Assembly (NCBI RefSeq): GCF_003231275.1
Contig: NZ_QKVL01000035.1
Span: 1-62,315 of the forward strand
Origin: Pseudomonas huaxiensis
Lineage (GTDB): Bacteria; Pseudomonadota; Gammaproteobacteria; Pseudomonadales; Pseudomonadaceae
Direction of reading: 5' to 3'
Length of the DNA stretch: 62,315 nt
In this document: positions 1 to 8,614 of the stretch, piece after piece
Position numbering within the stretch: position 1 is the first letter of the stretch
How the letters are laid out: every line of letters begins with the position of its first letter
Notes under the pieces: generated by a model
Database searches by the model: none
What the model was told of the DNA's origin: nothing
Seen by the model: the letters and a program-made list of their open reading frames with translations, nothing else
Translations under genes and position numbers: made by a program

Positions 1-636
1 TACCGTCGTGCCGGGCACAAGCTCCATCTTGGCCTGGTTGGACGGCAGGCGGTTGAGCTGGTCGACCATCTGCTCGATATCCCGCAGGTTGAGCAGTTCG
101 CCGACCGCGCCGGGGAAGGTCATTGCCAGCTCCCTGGGCGACAGCCCGCTGTCGGCGCCACTCTTGATGCCTTCCAGGCGCCCTTCCACCACCTGCACTT
201 CCAGGTGCCGGCTGCTCAGGTCCTGCTGCGGCAGGTACGCGCGGCTGGTGACCAGGCCCATGGCGAGGTAGTGATCAGTGATGGCCTTGAGCAGTTCGTT
301 AAGTTGCTGCACGCCGAGGCACTGACCGATATAAGGCTGGGCCAGGCGCTCGCGATCGGCCTGGGAAAGGCGGTCGGCACCTTTTATCTCGATGCTGTCG
401 ATGGGGAAGCAGCGGGTGTCGGGCGCGGATTCGGGAGCAGCCGATGGGGCTTGGTTGCCGGGCAGTTCGCGCAGTTCTTCAAGACGCCGTTGCTGCTCCT
501 GCAACAGGCGGTCCTGGCGGTCGCGGATAAGATCCTGTTCGCCAGGCGTGGCCGCAAATACGGGCGCGAAGGCGTTCAATCCCGATGCCACGAGAAAGAG
601 AAGCACTCTCGGCAGAAAGTGGTGGGTGAACAGCAT
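1..636 (-). CDS. TpsB-type outer-membrane secretion/activation protein (ShlB/FhaC/HecB family), N-terminal part
   Basis: The first 212 codons of a gene that continues past the left edge. The start at 636 is an ATG preceded by a GGAAGG ribosome site. Residues 1-29 look like a signal peptide (hydrophobic core LLFLVASGLNAF, then AFA-ATP). A Q/R/E-rich helix follows (about 35-60), typical of the helix that plugs FhaC barrels. Then comes CFPIDSIEIKGADRLS, a standard start of a POTRA domain, and a second POTRA-like region from about residue 150. The missing part should hold the 16-strand barrel. The family exports large TpsA adhesins, haemolysins or contact-dependent toxins across the outer membrane. 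The partner is not in this window and would be expected downstream of this gene, beyond position 1. Confidence 0.88.
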   Translation of the reverse strand, partial: MLFTHHFLPRVLLFLVASGLNAFAPVFAATPGEQDLIRDRQDRLLQEQQRRLEELRELPGNQAPSAAPESAPDTRCFPIDSIEIKGADRLSQADRERLAQPYIGQCLGVQQLNELLKAITDHYLAMGLVTSRAYLPQQDLSSRHLEVQVVEGRLEGIKSGADSGLSPRELAMTFPGAVGELLNLRDIEQMVDQLNRLPSNQAKMELVPGTTV

Positions 637-806
637 CGGCTTCCTTCCGATATCACTACGCCATCATTGGCGGCGCGATATTAAAGAGTGGGAAATCTGG
701 CGTCAATATCGCCAAAACACCGCAGCCAATACCCCACACATTGACTCAACCATTTGTCTGACCCAAGCTTGACCCCTTTTCCGTAAGCCATTTACCCGGA
801 TTCTGC

Positions 807-1862
807 ATGTCCAGACCGCGTGTCTATCTGTTGGCCGGCCTTGTCGTGCTGTTGTTTGTCGCCTTGGCCGCGTTCTTTTTGCGCAACAACACCCCCGCTC
901 CCTCTCCGGCGCTGCAGCAGTCCTACGCCAAGGCGCTGGCCCAGGCCCATAACGGGCTGCCGGGTGCGGCGCGCGTGCTGTATCAGCAGTTGGGGCGCGA
1001 TGATCTGTCGGCGATTCGCCGCGCCAGCCTGTATGCCGAGCTGCCCAATTACCCCTCGCCGCTGGCGCTGAAGCTGGCGCGCAAGGACCTGCAACACGAA
1101 GACCCGCTGGTCCGCCGTGCCGCCATCGAGAGCATCGCCGCGCTGGTGCCGGCACCGCAGCGCAGCCTGGTGCTGGGGCCGATGCTGGATGACGAGGAAG
1201 AAAGCGTGCGCTTTGCCGCAGTGGACGCGCTGCTGGGGCTGACGCCGGATGAGGTGGGCCTGTACTTCGGGCCGTTGCAGGAGATGCTTGAGCAGTACCA
1301 GCAGGCGCTGTTGCTGCGCACCGAGTATGCGCAGGATCAGGTGCATCTGGCGCGGCTGTATATCCACGAGCGGGATTTCCCGGCGGCCAACGCGGCGCTG
1401 GACCGCGCGCTGGCGCTGGAACCGGACAACCTCGACGCCCTCGCCGCCAAGGTGCGCCTGCTGGACAGCCAGGGCCAGGGCGACACCTCCCGCGAGGTGC
1501 TGGCGTCGGCGCTGCAACGCCACCCGGAATCGGCGTTTCTGCAGCACGAACTGGGCCTGTGGTTGCTGCGCCACAGCCAGAACGAGTACGCCCTGCTGGC
1601 GTTCTCCCGGGCGCTGGAGCTGGAGCCGGACAACAACGATTACCGCTACACCCTGGCCACCAGCCTGCACAGCCTCGACCAGCTCGATGCAGCGCAAAAG
1701 CAGTTGGAAACGATACTGTCCCGCCAGCCGGCGAACCGCAAGGCGCGAGTCTTGCTGATCGAGTACTGGAAAGAGAGCGGGCAGTTGCAGAATGTGCAGG
1801 TGCTGCTGGCCCAACTGGAGCAGCAAAACCCTGACGATCCCCTGGTCCAGCAAGGCCTCTGA
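807..1862 (+). CDS. Membrane-anchored HEAT/TPR repeat protein
   Basis: A 351-residue protein with one N-terminal hydrophobic segment (about 7-27) and no signal-peptidase site that I can see, so it is probably anchored in the inner membrane with the repeats in the periplasm. Residues 80-145 read as HEAT-like helices (DPLVRRAAIESIAAL, EESVRFAAVDALLGL). From about 175 to the end there are tetratricopeptide repeats, for example NAALDRALALEPDNLDALAAK and ALLAFSRALELEPDNNDYRYTL. Repeats of this kind hold protein partners; no catalytic motif is present. It is divergent from the TpsB gene with a 170-bp gap and is separated from the kinase gene downstream by 116 bp. The precise role is unknown. Confidence 0.8.
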   Translation: MSRPRVYLLAGLVVLLFVALAAFFLRNNTPAPSPALQQSYAKALAQAHNGLPGAARVLYQQLGRDDLSAIRRASLYAELPNYPSPLALKLARKDLQHEDPLVRRAAIESIAALVPAPQRSLVLGPMLDDEEESVRFAAVDALLGLTPDEVGLYFGPLQEMLEQYQQALLLRTEYAQDQVHLARLYIHERDFPAANAALDRALALEPDNLDALAAKVRLLDSQGQGDTSREVLASALQRHPESAFLQHELGLWLLRHSQNEYALLAFSRALELEPDNNDYRYTLATSLHSLDQLDAAQKQLETILSRQPANRKARVLLIEYWKESGQLQNVQVLLAQLEQQNPDDPLVQQGL

Positions 1863-1978
1863 GCCGCAGCCGGACCGTCTGGCAACACGGGTTGAACCCC
1901 GCCGTGAACGGTGTGGTCCAGAGATAGTGCGACAGTGCAGGCGGCCTGCCGCTTGCGTGCTATCAAAGGAGATCGACC

Positions 1979-3610
1979 GTGAACGATTCGTTAGCCAACA
2001 GCGAACGAGCGCTGATCCTGGCCCCGCCAGCGATCAGTGGCCTGGCGCTGGGCCTGCTGGACCAGGCCGGTGTCAGTGCGTTGGCCATCGAGACTCTGGA
2101 GGAACTGGGCGGCGCGCTGGACCACGGCGCCGGCGTGGCGATCATCGCCCATACCTGCCTCGACGGTTTCAATCATTCGACGCTGCAACAGTACCTGGGC
2201 AATCAGCCCCCCTGGTCGGACCTGCCCGTGGTGTTGCTCGGCGACGGCGAGCGCCATGTCAGCAGCAGCCCCGAGCTGTGCCTGGGCCTGGGCAATCTGT
2301 TCGTGCTGCCGTTCCCCTTTCCCGACCAGGACCTGCTCGACCTCACCCACTCCTCGCTGCGCGCGCGTCGCCGCCAGTACTACACCTGCCAGCAGGGCAT
2401 GGAGCTGGCCAGCCTGCAACAACAGACCGAAGAACGGGTGCGCCACCTGCGCGAGGAAGAACAGCGCCTGCGCCAGAACCAGAAGATGGAAGCCATCGGT
2501 CAGTTGGCGGGTGGTGTCGCCCATGACTTCAACAACCTGCTCACCGGCATCGGCGGCAGCCTCGAACTGATCCGCCAACGCCTGAACCAGAATCGCCCCG
2601 ATGACATTCCCAAACTGATAGACATCGGCTTGGCTGCGGTACAGCGCGCGGCCAGCATCACCCACCGGCTGCTGGCATTTTCCAGCCGGCAATCGCTGGA
2701 CGACCGCCCGGTGCAGCTCGCCGCGCTACTGGAGCGCAAACGACTGGGCAGCCTGCTGGGCCCGGGCGTACGCCTGCAGGTGCAGATTGACGATCAGGTG
2801 TGGCCGGCCAAGGCCGATGCCCGGCAATTGCAGGAGGCCCTCGACAACCTGCTGGTCAATGCCCGCGACGCCCTGCCCGAAGGCGGCGAGGTGCGCATCG
2901 AAGTGGGCAATCGCCACCTGCCCCGCCCGCTGCCCGAAGCCCATCCGCTGGCGGGCTCCGATTTTGTCCGGATCAGCGTCAGCGACAATGGCTGCGGCAT
3001 GCCGCAAAGCACAATGGACCGGGCCTTCGATCCTTTCTTTACAACCAAGTCAATCGGCCAGGGCACCGGCCTCGGCCTGTCGATGGTCTATGGCTTCAGC
3101 CGCCAGTCCCATGGCCACGTCATCCTGCACAGCCGAGTCGGCCACGGCACCGAGGTCGAACTGCTGCTGCCGCGGCACCATCCGGAAAGCCCCGACCCGG
3201 TACTCGCCGAAGCCATCCGGGCGCACGGCAGCAACGAGCGCCGGGTGCTGATCGTCGAGTCCGACAACACCGTGCGCCAACTGGTGCGCAACACCCTCGC
3301 CGAACAGGGCTACCAGTGCCAGGACGTCTCCGACGGCAACCTGGCCCTGACCCTGCTGCGCTCCGGCCGTCCCTATGACTTGCTGATCTGCAATGTCGGC
3401 CTGCCGGGCATGAGCGGGCGGCAACTGGCCGAGGTGGCGCGCAAGCTGCGCACCGGCCTGCGGGTGCTGTTCATCACCGGCTATGCCGAGCAGGCGACGG
3501 CCCATCTGGGCCGCCTCGACCCGGGCATGCAGGTGTTGAACAAGCCCTTCAGCTTTGGTCAGTTGCAAGACAAGGTGGCGCAGATGCTGGCCAGCGAGGG
3601 CACTTCATGA
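1979..3610 (+). CDS. Hybrid histidine kinase with degenerate receiver domains
   Basis: 543 residues; the GTG start follows an AAAGGAG site. Residues 10-125 resemble a receiver fold but carry IIAHTC where the phosphoacceptor Asp should be. A coiled coil (140-170) leads to a HisKA domain with the phosphorylatable H182 in AHDFNNLLTGI. The ATPase domain shows an N box at N294, DNGCG at 336-340 and GTGLGL at 362-367. A C-terminal receiver (423-540) keeps the acidic D429 and the K522 of NKPF, but has N472 (LLICNVGLPGMSG) at the phospho-Asp position. There is no membrane segment, so it is cytosolic. The stop overlaps the start of the EEP gene as ATGA, so the kinase is translated together with ybhP-clsB-ybhN. 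The signal sensed is unknown. Confidence 0.9.
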   Translation: MNDSLANSERALILAPPAISGLALGLLDQAGVSALAIETLEELGGALDHGAGVAIIAHTCLDGFNHSTLQQYLGNQPPWSDLPVVLLGDGERHVSSSPELCLGLGNLFVLPFPFPDQDLLDLTHSSLRARRRQYYTCQQGMELASLQQQTEERVRHLREEEQRLRQNQKMEAIGQLAGGVAHDFNNLLTGIGGSLELIRQRLNQNRPDDIPKLIDIGLAAVQRAASITHRLLAFSSRQSLDDRPVQLAALLERKRLGSLLGPGVRLQVQIDDQVWPAKADARQLQEALDNLLVNARDALPEGGEVRIEVGNRHLPRPLPEAHPLAGSDFVRISVSDNGCGMPQSTMDRAFDPFFTTKSIGQGTGLGLSMVYGFSRQSHGHVILHSRVGHGTEVELLLPRHHPESPDPVLAEAIRAHGSNERRVLIVESDNTVRQLVRNTLAEQGYQCQDVSDGNLALTLLRSGRPYDLLICNVGLPGMSGRQLAEVARKLRTGLRVLFITGYAEQATAHLGRLDPGMQVLNKPFSFGQLQDKVAQMLASEGTS

Positions 3611-4389
3611 GCCAGGCGCAACGCCCGGTGGATCTGACCGATGTGGCGCCGCTGGAGGTGCTGCGGGTGCTGACGGTGAACGTGCACAAGGGTTTCAGTC
3701 CGCTGAACCGCCGCTACGTGTTGCCGGAACTGCGCGAGGCGGTGCGCAGCCATCACGCCGATCTGGTGTTTCTCCAGGAAGTCCTTGGCAGCCACAGTCG
3801 CCACGGCGAGCGCTACCCCGGCTGGTCGCCACAGCCGCAATACGAGTTTCTCGCCGACAGCCTCTGGCCGGTGTTCGCCTACGGGCGCAACGCGGTGTAC
3901 CCGGAGGGCGAGCACGGCAACGCGTTGCTGTCGAAATTTCCGATCCTCGAACACCAGAACCTCGACGTCAGCGTCGGCGGCAGCGAGCAGCGCGGCCTGC
4001 TGCATTCGGTGCTGTCGCTGCCGGCGGGCCAGCAGCTGCATGCCATCTGCGTACACCTGGGCCTGGACGAAAAGCAACGCAACCAACAATTGACGCTGCT
4101 TTGTCGCCTGCTCGACAGCCTGCCAGCGGACGCCCCGGTGGTGGTGGCCGGCGACTTCAACGACTGGCGCCAGCGCGCCGACCAGACGCTGTCCGCCAGC
4201 GGTCTGGTCGAAGTGTTCAGCCAGGCATTTGGCGCGCCGGCCCGCAGTTTTCCGGCGCGCTGGCCGCTGCTGCGCCTGGACCGTATCTACCTGCGCAACG
4301 CCCGGGCCCGCGCGCCGCGGGTGATGGCGCGCAAGCCCTGGTCACACCTGTCCGATCACCTGCCACTCTGTGTCGAGGTACTGCTATGA
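3607..4389 (+). CDS. ybhP: Endonuclease/exonuclease/phosphatase-family protein, YbhP-like
   Basis: A 260-residue member of the EEP superfamily of metal-dependent phosphodiesterases. Visible family motifs are LTVNVHKGF (metal-site Asn, about residue 25), VFLQEV with E58, VHLGLDEKQR in the middle, VVVAGDFNDW, and the terminal SDHLPL His. There is no signal peptide or membrane segment. E. coli carries the same order ybhP-clsB-ybhN, and there YbhP has been linked to ClsB without a firm biochemical role, so a phospholipid-related phosphodiester is the likely substrate, by inference. The gene overlaps the kinase upstream (ATGA at 3607) and the cardiolipin synthase downstream (ATGA at 4386). Confidence 0.85.
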   Translation: MSQAQRPVDLTDVAPLEVLRVLTVNVHKGFSPLNRRYVLPELREAVRSHHADLVFLQEVLGSHSRHGERYPGWSPQPQYEFLADSLWPVFAYGRNAVYPEGEHGNALLSKFPILEHQNLDVSVGGSEQRGLLHSVLSLPAGQQLHAICVHLGLDEKQRNQQLTLLCRLLDSLPADAPVVVAGDFNDWRQRADQTLSASGLVEVFSQAFGAPARSFPARWPLLRLDRIYLRNARARAPRVMARKPWSHLSDHLPLCVEVLL

Positions 4390-5597
4390 ACACCGAATGG
4401 CGCGACGAAAACCATGTGCAACTGCTGATCAACGGCGAGGAGTATTACCCCTCGGCGTTCGAGGCGATCCGTCAGGCCCATGAAGAAGTGCTGCTGGAAA
4501 CCTTCATCATTTACGAAGACAAGGTCGGCCTCGAACTGCAACAGGTGCTGATCGAAGCCGCCCGGCGCGGTGTGCGGGTCAAGGTGCTGGTGGACGGCTA
4601 CGGCACCGCCGAGCTGAGCCGCGACTACCTGCAGGCGCTGTTCGATGCCGGCGTCGAGCTGCAGGCGTTCGATCCCAGCCCGATGCGTCTGGGCGTACGC
4701 ACCAACCTGTTCCGCCGCCTGCACCGCAAGATCCTGGTGATCGACGGCACACTGGGCTTCGTTGGCGGGATCAATTATTCAGCGGATCACCTGGGCGATT
4801 TCGGCGACATGGCCAAGCAGGACTATGCCGTGCAGGTGCGCGGCCCGATCGTCGATGACCTGCGCCAGGCCACCCTCAAACTGCTCGACAGCCGCGCCCG
4901 GCTCGGCGGCCGCCACCGCGCCTGGTGGCGCCGCGCGCCGGTCCTGCAACCTGACAGCGAGCAGGCGCGGATGTGCCTGTGCATCCGCGACAACGACGAA
5001 CATCCCACTGACATCGAGCAGCATTACCTGCGCGCCATCGTCAGCGCCCATGAGCGGATCATCATCGCCAACGCCTATTTCTTCCCCGGCTACCGCTTGC
5101 TGCGGGCCTTGCGCAATGCCGCCCGGCGCGGGGTGGACGTGACGCTGGTATTGCAGGGCATGCCCGACATGCCGTGGGTGCGCCTGTGTTCGCGGCTGCT
5201 CTACAACTACCTGCTGCGCGACGGAGTGAAGATCCACGAATATTGCGAACGCCCGCTGCACGGCAAGGTGGCGCTGGTGGATCGCCACTGGTCGACCGTG
5301 GGCTCGAGCAACCTTGACCCGTTGAGCCTGTCGTTGAACCTGGAGGCAAATCTGGTGATCCGCGACGAAGCCTTCAACCAGCGCCTGTACGAGCACCTCG
5401 ATGAACTGATGCACAAACGCTGCAAGCGGGTGACCCTGCAACGGGTGCTGCGCGGCTACTGGTGGCGGGCGCCGTTGATCTTTCTGACCTTCCACTTCAC
5501 CCGCTACTTCCCCGCACTGGTCGGCTGGTTGCCGGCGCACAAGCCGCGGCTCAAGCCGCTGTACCAGGCCGATATCGGCCAGGAGCGGTTGTCATGA
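4386..5597 (+). CDS. clsB: Cardiolipin synthase B (phospholipase D superfamily)
   Basis: 403 residues, close to E. coli ClsB (413). The two HKD motifs of phospholipase D enzymes are intact: H113-K115-D120 (LHRKILVIDG) and H292-K294-D299 (LHGKVALVDR), each followed by the usual GG/GSSN turn. The enzyme transfers a phosphatidyl group through a phospho-histidine intermediate to make cardiolipin; ClsB types can also make phosphatidylglycerol. There is no N-terminal membrane hairpin of the ClsA kind, but a hydrophobic C-terminal stretch (about 359-381) could bind the membrane. The start was chosen at the ATG in the ATGA overlap with ybhP, and the stop overlaps ybhN in the same way. Confidence 0.93.
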   Translation: MNTEWRDENHVQLLINGEEYYPSAFEAIRQAHEEVLLETFIIYEDKVGLELQQVLIEAARRGVRVKVLVDGYGTAELSRDYLQALFDAGVELQAFDPSPMRLGVRTNLFRRLHRKILVIDGTLGFVGGINYSADHLGDFGDMAKQDYAVQVRGPIVDDLRQATLKLLDSRARLGGRHRAWWRRAPVLQPDSEQARMCLCIRDNDEHPTDIEQHYLRAIVSAHERIIIANAYFFPGYRLLRALRNAARRGVDVTLVLQGMPDMPWVRLCSRLLYNYLLRDGVKIHEYCERPLHGKVALVDRHWSTVGSSNLDPLSLSLNLEANLVIRDEAFNQRLYEHLDELMHKRCKRVTLQRVLRGYWWRAPLIFLTFHFTRYFPALVGWLPAHKPRLKPLYQADIGQERLS

Positions 5598-6571
5598 GCG
5601 GCCGTCATTCGCTGTGGAAACGCGCACGGCAGGTGCTGACCGTGGCGTTCTTCATCCTCATTCCGGCGCTGCTGTTCATGTTGCTGCGCAATCAGGACTG
5701 GGGCGAGGTGTGGCAGGCGCTGACCTCCTATCGCCCCGCCGTTCTGCTAACCGCCCTGGGGTTGGTAGCCTGCAGTTTCACCCTGTTTGCCAGCTACGAC
5801 CTGCTGGGACGACGCTATACCGGGCACACCCTGCCGGTGCGCCGGGTGCTGCCGCTGGCGTTCGTCTGCTACGCCTTCAATCTCAACCTGAGCGCCTGGG
5901 TCGGCGGCGTGGCGCTGCGCTATCGGTTGTATTCACGGTTGGGGCTGGACACGCCGACTATCACCCGGATTCTTGGCCTTGGTCTGGTCACCAACTGGCT
6001 GGGCTATCTGCTGGTGGCCGGCAGCCTTTTCACCCTGGGGTTCCCGCGCTTGCCGGCGGGGCTGGAAATCGGCAGCACCGGACTGCGCCTGATCGGCATC
6101 GGCATGCTGCTGGCAGCGCTGGCTTACTTGCTGGCATGCCGCTTTTCCCGGCGCCGGGAATGGCAGGTACGCGGCCAGGAAATCCGCCTGCCGTCCTGGC
6201 GCCTGGCACTGCTGCAAGCGCTGATGGGCGCCGGCAACTGGGCGCTGATGGGGCTGGTGGTGTACACGCTGCTGCCGGACAAAGCCGGTTATCCGACCAT
6301 CCTCGCCATCCTGATGGTCAGCAGCATCGCCGGGGTCATCACCCATATTCCGGCGGGGCTGGGGGTGCTGGAGAGTGTGTTCATCACCCTACTGCAAGGG
6401 CAATACAGCCAGGGCACGCTGCTGGCGGCCCTGATCGGCTATCGGGCGGTGTATTTCCTGCTGCCGTTACTGCTGGCGCTGGCGGTGTACCTGGTGCTGG
6501 AGCGTCTGGCCAGCCGGGCCGGTCAAACCGAGCCCGCCTCGCCTTCGGCCAGCAGTGGCCGGGCCGGGTGA
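5594..6571 (+). CDS. ybhN: YbhN-like lysylphosphatidylglycerol synthase-type integral membrane protein
   Basis: 325 residues with about eight hydrophobic segments, beginning with VLTVAFFILIPALLFML and ending with AVYFLLPLLLALAVYLVL. The family is the transmembrane part of MprF/LPG synthase (UPF0104), which in MprF flips or moves lipids; here the aminoacyl-transferase domain is absent. A proline-rich helix break GVITHIPAGLGVLESVF is the most conserved family motif. As the last gene of the kinase-ybhP-clsB-ybhN chain, it probably handles the lipid made by ClsB (inference). Its last 49 bp overlap the 3' end of the convergent kinase gene. Confidence 0.88.
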   Translation: MSGRHSLWKRARQVLTVAFFILIPALLFMLLRNQDWGEVWQALTSYRPAVLLTALGLVACSFTLFASYDLLGRRYTGHTLPVRRVLPLAFVCYAFNLNLSAWVGGVALRYRLYSRLGLDTPTITRILGLGLVTNWLGYLLVAGSLFTLGFPRLPAGLEIGSTGLRLIGIGMLLAALAYLLACRFSRRREWQVRGQEIRLPSWRLALLQALMGAGNWALMGLVVYTLLPDKAGYPTILAILMVSSIAGVITHIPAGLGVLESVFITLLQGQYSQGTLLAALIGYRAVYFLLPLLLALAVYLVLERLASRAGQTEPASPSASSGRAG

Positions 6572-8589
6572 AGCATCGCGGTCACCTTGTGCACCAGGGC
6601 GTCGAGGCCGAACGGCTTGGTCATCAGCTCCAGGCCCGGTGCGAGCACGTCGCAGGGGTTGATCGCCTCTTCGGTGAAGCCGGTGATGAACAACACTGGT
6701 AAATCCGGTGAACGGCTTCGCAAGCGCTGGGCTACCTGAATACCGCTGATCCCGCCCGGCAGGCCGATATCGGAAACCACAAGATCGATCGGACCGGCGC
6801 TGTCGTACAACGCCAGGCCGCTGGTGGCATCCGCGGCGTCCAGAACCTCCAGCCCCTGATCCATCAGCGCTTCCTTGATCAACATGCGCAGGTTGGGCTC
6901 GTCGTCGATCAGCAAGATACGCTCGTTACGCAATTGCGTCGGGCTCGCCGGCAGTGCTTTAAGGGGTTGTGGCAGAGGGATCGACGGGCCGACGTAACGC
7001 GGCAGCAACAATTCGACTCGGGTGCCGCGACCTTCCTCGGAGGTGATCCACACACGCCCACCGGACTGGCGGACGAACCCGTAGACCATCGATAACCCCA
7101 GGCCAGTGCCCTCGCCTGCGGCCTTGGTGGTGAAGAACGGATCGAAGGCGCGCTGCACGATCTCCGCGGCCATGCCGCAACCATCGTCCTCCACCCGCAA
7201 GCAGCAATAGTCACCGGGCGGCACGTCGCTGCCAGGAGGGGTGCTCTCATGCCGTTCGTTGCTGGTGCTGATCTTCAGGCTGCCGTGGCGGTTCATCGCA
7301 TCGCGGGCGTTCGCGCAGAGGTTGATCAGGGCGTTTTCCATCTGGCTGATATCCACCAGCAACAACCAGGGCTGCGGGTCGACCTGGAGTTGCAGGTCCA
7401 CGTCCGGGCCGATCACCTGAAGGATCAGCGGCTGAATGCCATTGAGCAGGTCGTTCAGGTCGGTGGGGCGCGGCGCCAGTGGTTGACGGCGAGCGAAGGC
7501 GAGCAGGCGGTGGGTGAGTTGCGCGGCACGTTCGGAGGCTTGGCGGGCGGCGAGGAGGTATTTGCCGAGGTCTTGGGTCTGGCCTTTGGCGATGCGCCGT
7601 TCGAGCATTTCCAGGCTGGCGCTGATGCCCGCCAGCAGGTTGTTGAAGTCGTGGGCCATGCCGCCGGTCAGTTGCCCGACGGCTTCCATTTTCTGACCGT
7701 GGCGTAGCAATTCCTCGGCCTGGTGCAAGGCCATTTCGCGCTCGCGTTCCTGGGTAATGTCGCGGCCCACCAGGGTTACGCTGCCGGCGGCAGGCATGAC
7801 GCCAAAGTTGAACCAGCGGTAGTGCCCGTCTATATGGCGCAAGCGCCCTTCACCGCCAGGCTGGGTGCCATCGAGCAGTTGGGCGAGATTACCGGCGTCA
7901 TCCGGGTGAACGATGTCGAGCAGCATCTGCCCGACAACGCTTTGGTCCCAGCCAAGCTGTTGCCGGCACGCCGGGTTGCAAGAGCGCAGACTGAAATCAT
8001 CCTGCACCACCAGCATCAGGTCGCTGGACAGCTCCCACAGCCGCTGATGCTCGGCGGAGCGGTCCTGCACCTGTTTTTCGAACGAACAGGCGAGATCGCG
8101 CCATTGCCGTTCCGATTCGACGTTGCTGGTGGTCTCCAGCACGGTATCGAGAAAACCGACCACATTGCCGTTCTCGTCCCGTACCGGACTGTAGGAAAAC
8201 GTGAAGTAGACCTGCTCCAGCACGCCGTTGCGGCTGGTCACCAGCGGCAGGTTCTCCTGGAACACCGCCTCGCCCTGCAGGGCCCGGAACGCCAATGCGC
8301 CAACCCCGTCCCAGACATCGCTCCAGACTTCGTGGAAACCACGACCCAAGGGCGCAGGCTTGGTGCCGAGAATGGGCACGAAGGCATCGTTGTGGATACT
8401 GACCATGTCGCGGCCCCAGACTAGGCAGCCGGGGAACTTGGACGCCAGCAACAGATCGACGGCAATACGCAGCGAGGCCGGCCAGCGATGCATCGGCCCA
8501 AGGGAGGTCTTGCTCCAGTCGAACTGACGGACCGCTTCGCTCATTCCGCCTTGCTGAAGCGGACGGGATTCGACATGAATGATGTGCAT
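6523..8589 (-). CDS. PAS-containing hybrid sensor histidine kinase/response regulator
   Basis: 688 residues without membrane segments. Two PAS-like sensor domains (about 20-155 and 185-285) are joined by a short coiled coil. HisKA carries H313 in GGMAHDFNNLLAGI; the ATPase domain has NARDAM (427-432), DDGCGM (468-473) and GEGTGLGLS (492-500). The C-terminal receiver is complete: D562/D563, phosphoacceptor D607 in VVSDIGLPG and K658. It resembles the kinase at 1979 throughout HisKA, ATPase and receiver, but unlike that protein it has the phospho-Asp. The start at 8589 has a moderate AAGGAAG site; an internal ATG at residue 16 (8544), four bases after AAGG, is an alternative and keeps the whole first PAS. 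It converges on ybhN with a 49-bp overlap. Confidence 0.9.
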   Translation of the reverse strand: MHIIHVESRPLQQGGMSEAVRQFDWSKTSLGPMHRWPASLRIAVDLLLASKFPGCLVWGRDMVSIHNDAFVPILGTKPAPLGRGFHEVWSDVWDGVGALAFRALQGEAVFQENLPLVTSRNGVLEQVYFTFSYSPVRDENGNVVGFLDTVLETTSNVESERQWRDLACSFEKQVQDRSAEHQRLWELSSDLMLVVQDDFSLRSCNPACRQQLGWDQSVVGQMLLDIVHPDDAGNLAQLLDGTQPGGEGRLRHIDGHYRWFNFGVMPAAGSVTLVGRDITQEREREMALHQAEELLRHGQKMEAVGQLTGGMAHDFNNLLAGISASLEMLERRIAKGQTQDLGKYLLAARQASERAAQLTHRLLAFARRQPLAPRPTDLNDLLNGIQPLILQVIGPDVDLQLQVDPQPWLLLVDISQMENALINLCANARDAMNRHGSLKISTSNERHESTPPGSDVPPGDYCCLRVEDDGCGMAAEIVQRAFDPFFTTKAAGEGTGLGLSMVYGFVRQSGGRVWITSEEGRGTRVELLLPRYVGPSIPLPQPLKALPASPTQLRNERILLIDDEPNLRMLIKEALMDQGLEVLDAADATSGLALYDSAGPIDLVVSDIGLPGGISGIQVAQRLRSRSPDLPVLFITGFTEEAINPCDVLAPGLELMTKPFGLDALVHKVTAMLHPARPLLAEGEAGSV

Positions 8590-8614
8590 GCTCGAGTCGC
8601 TTCCTTACAGGTTC

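Noticed and set aside
675..712. Inverted repeat GCGATATT-N22-AATATCGC in the tpsB/TPR gap as operator
   Set aside because: The spacer is long and no regulator gene is adjacent, so I could not support a function.
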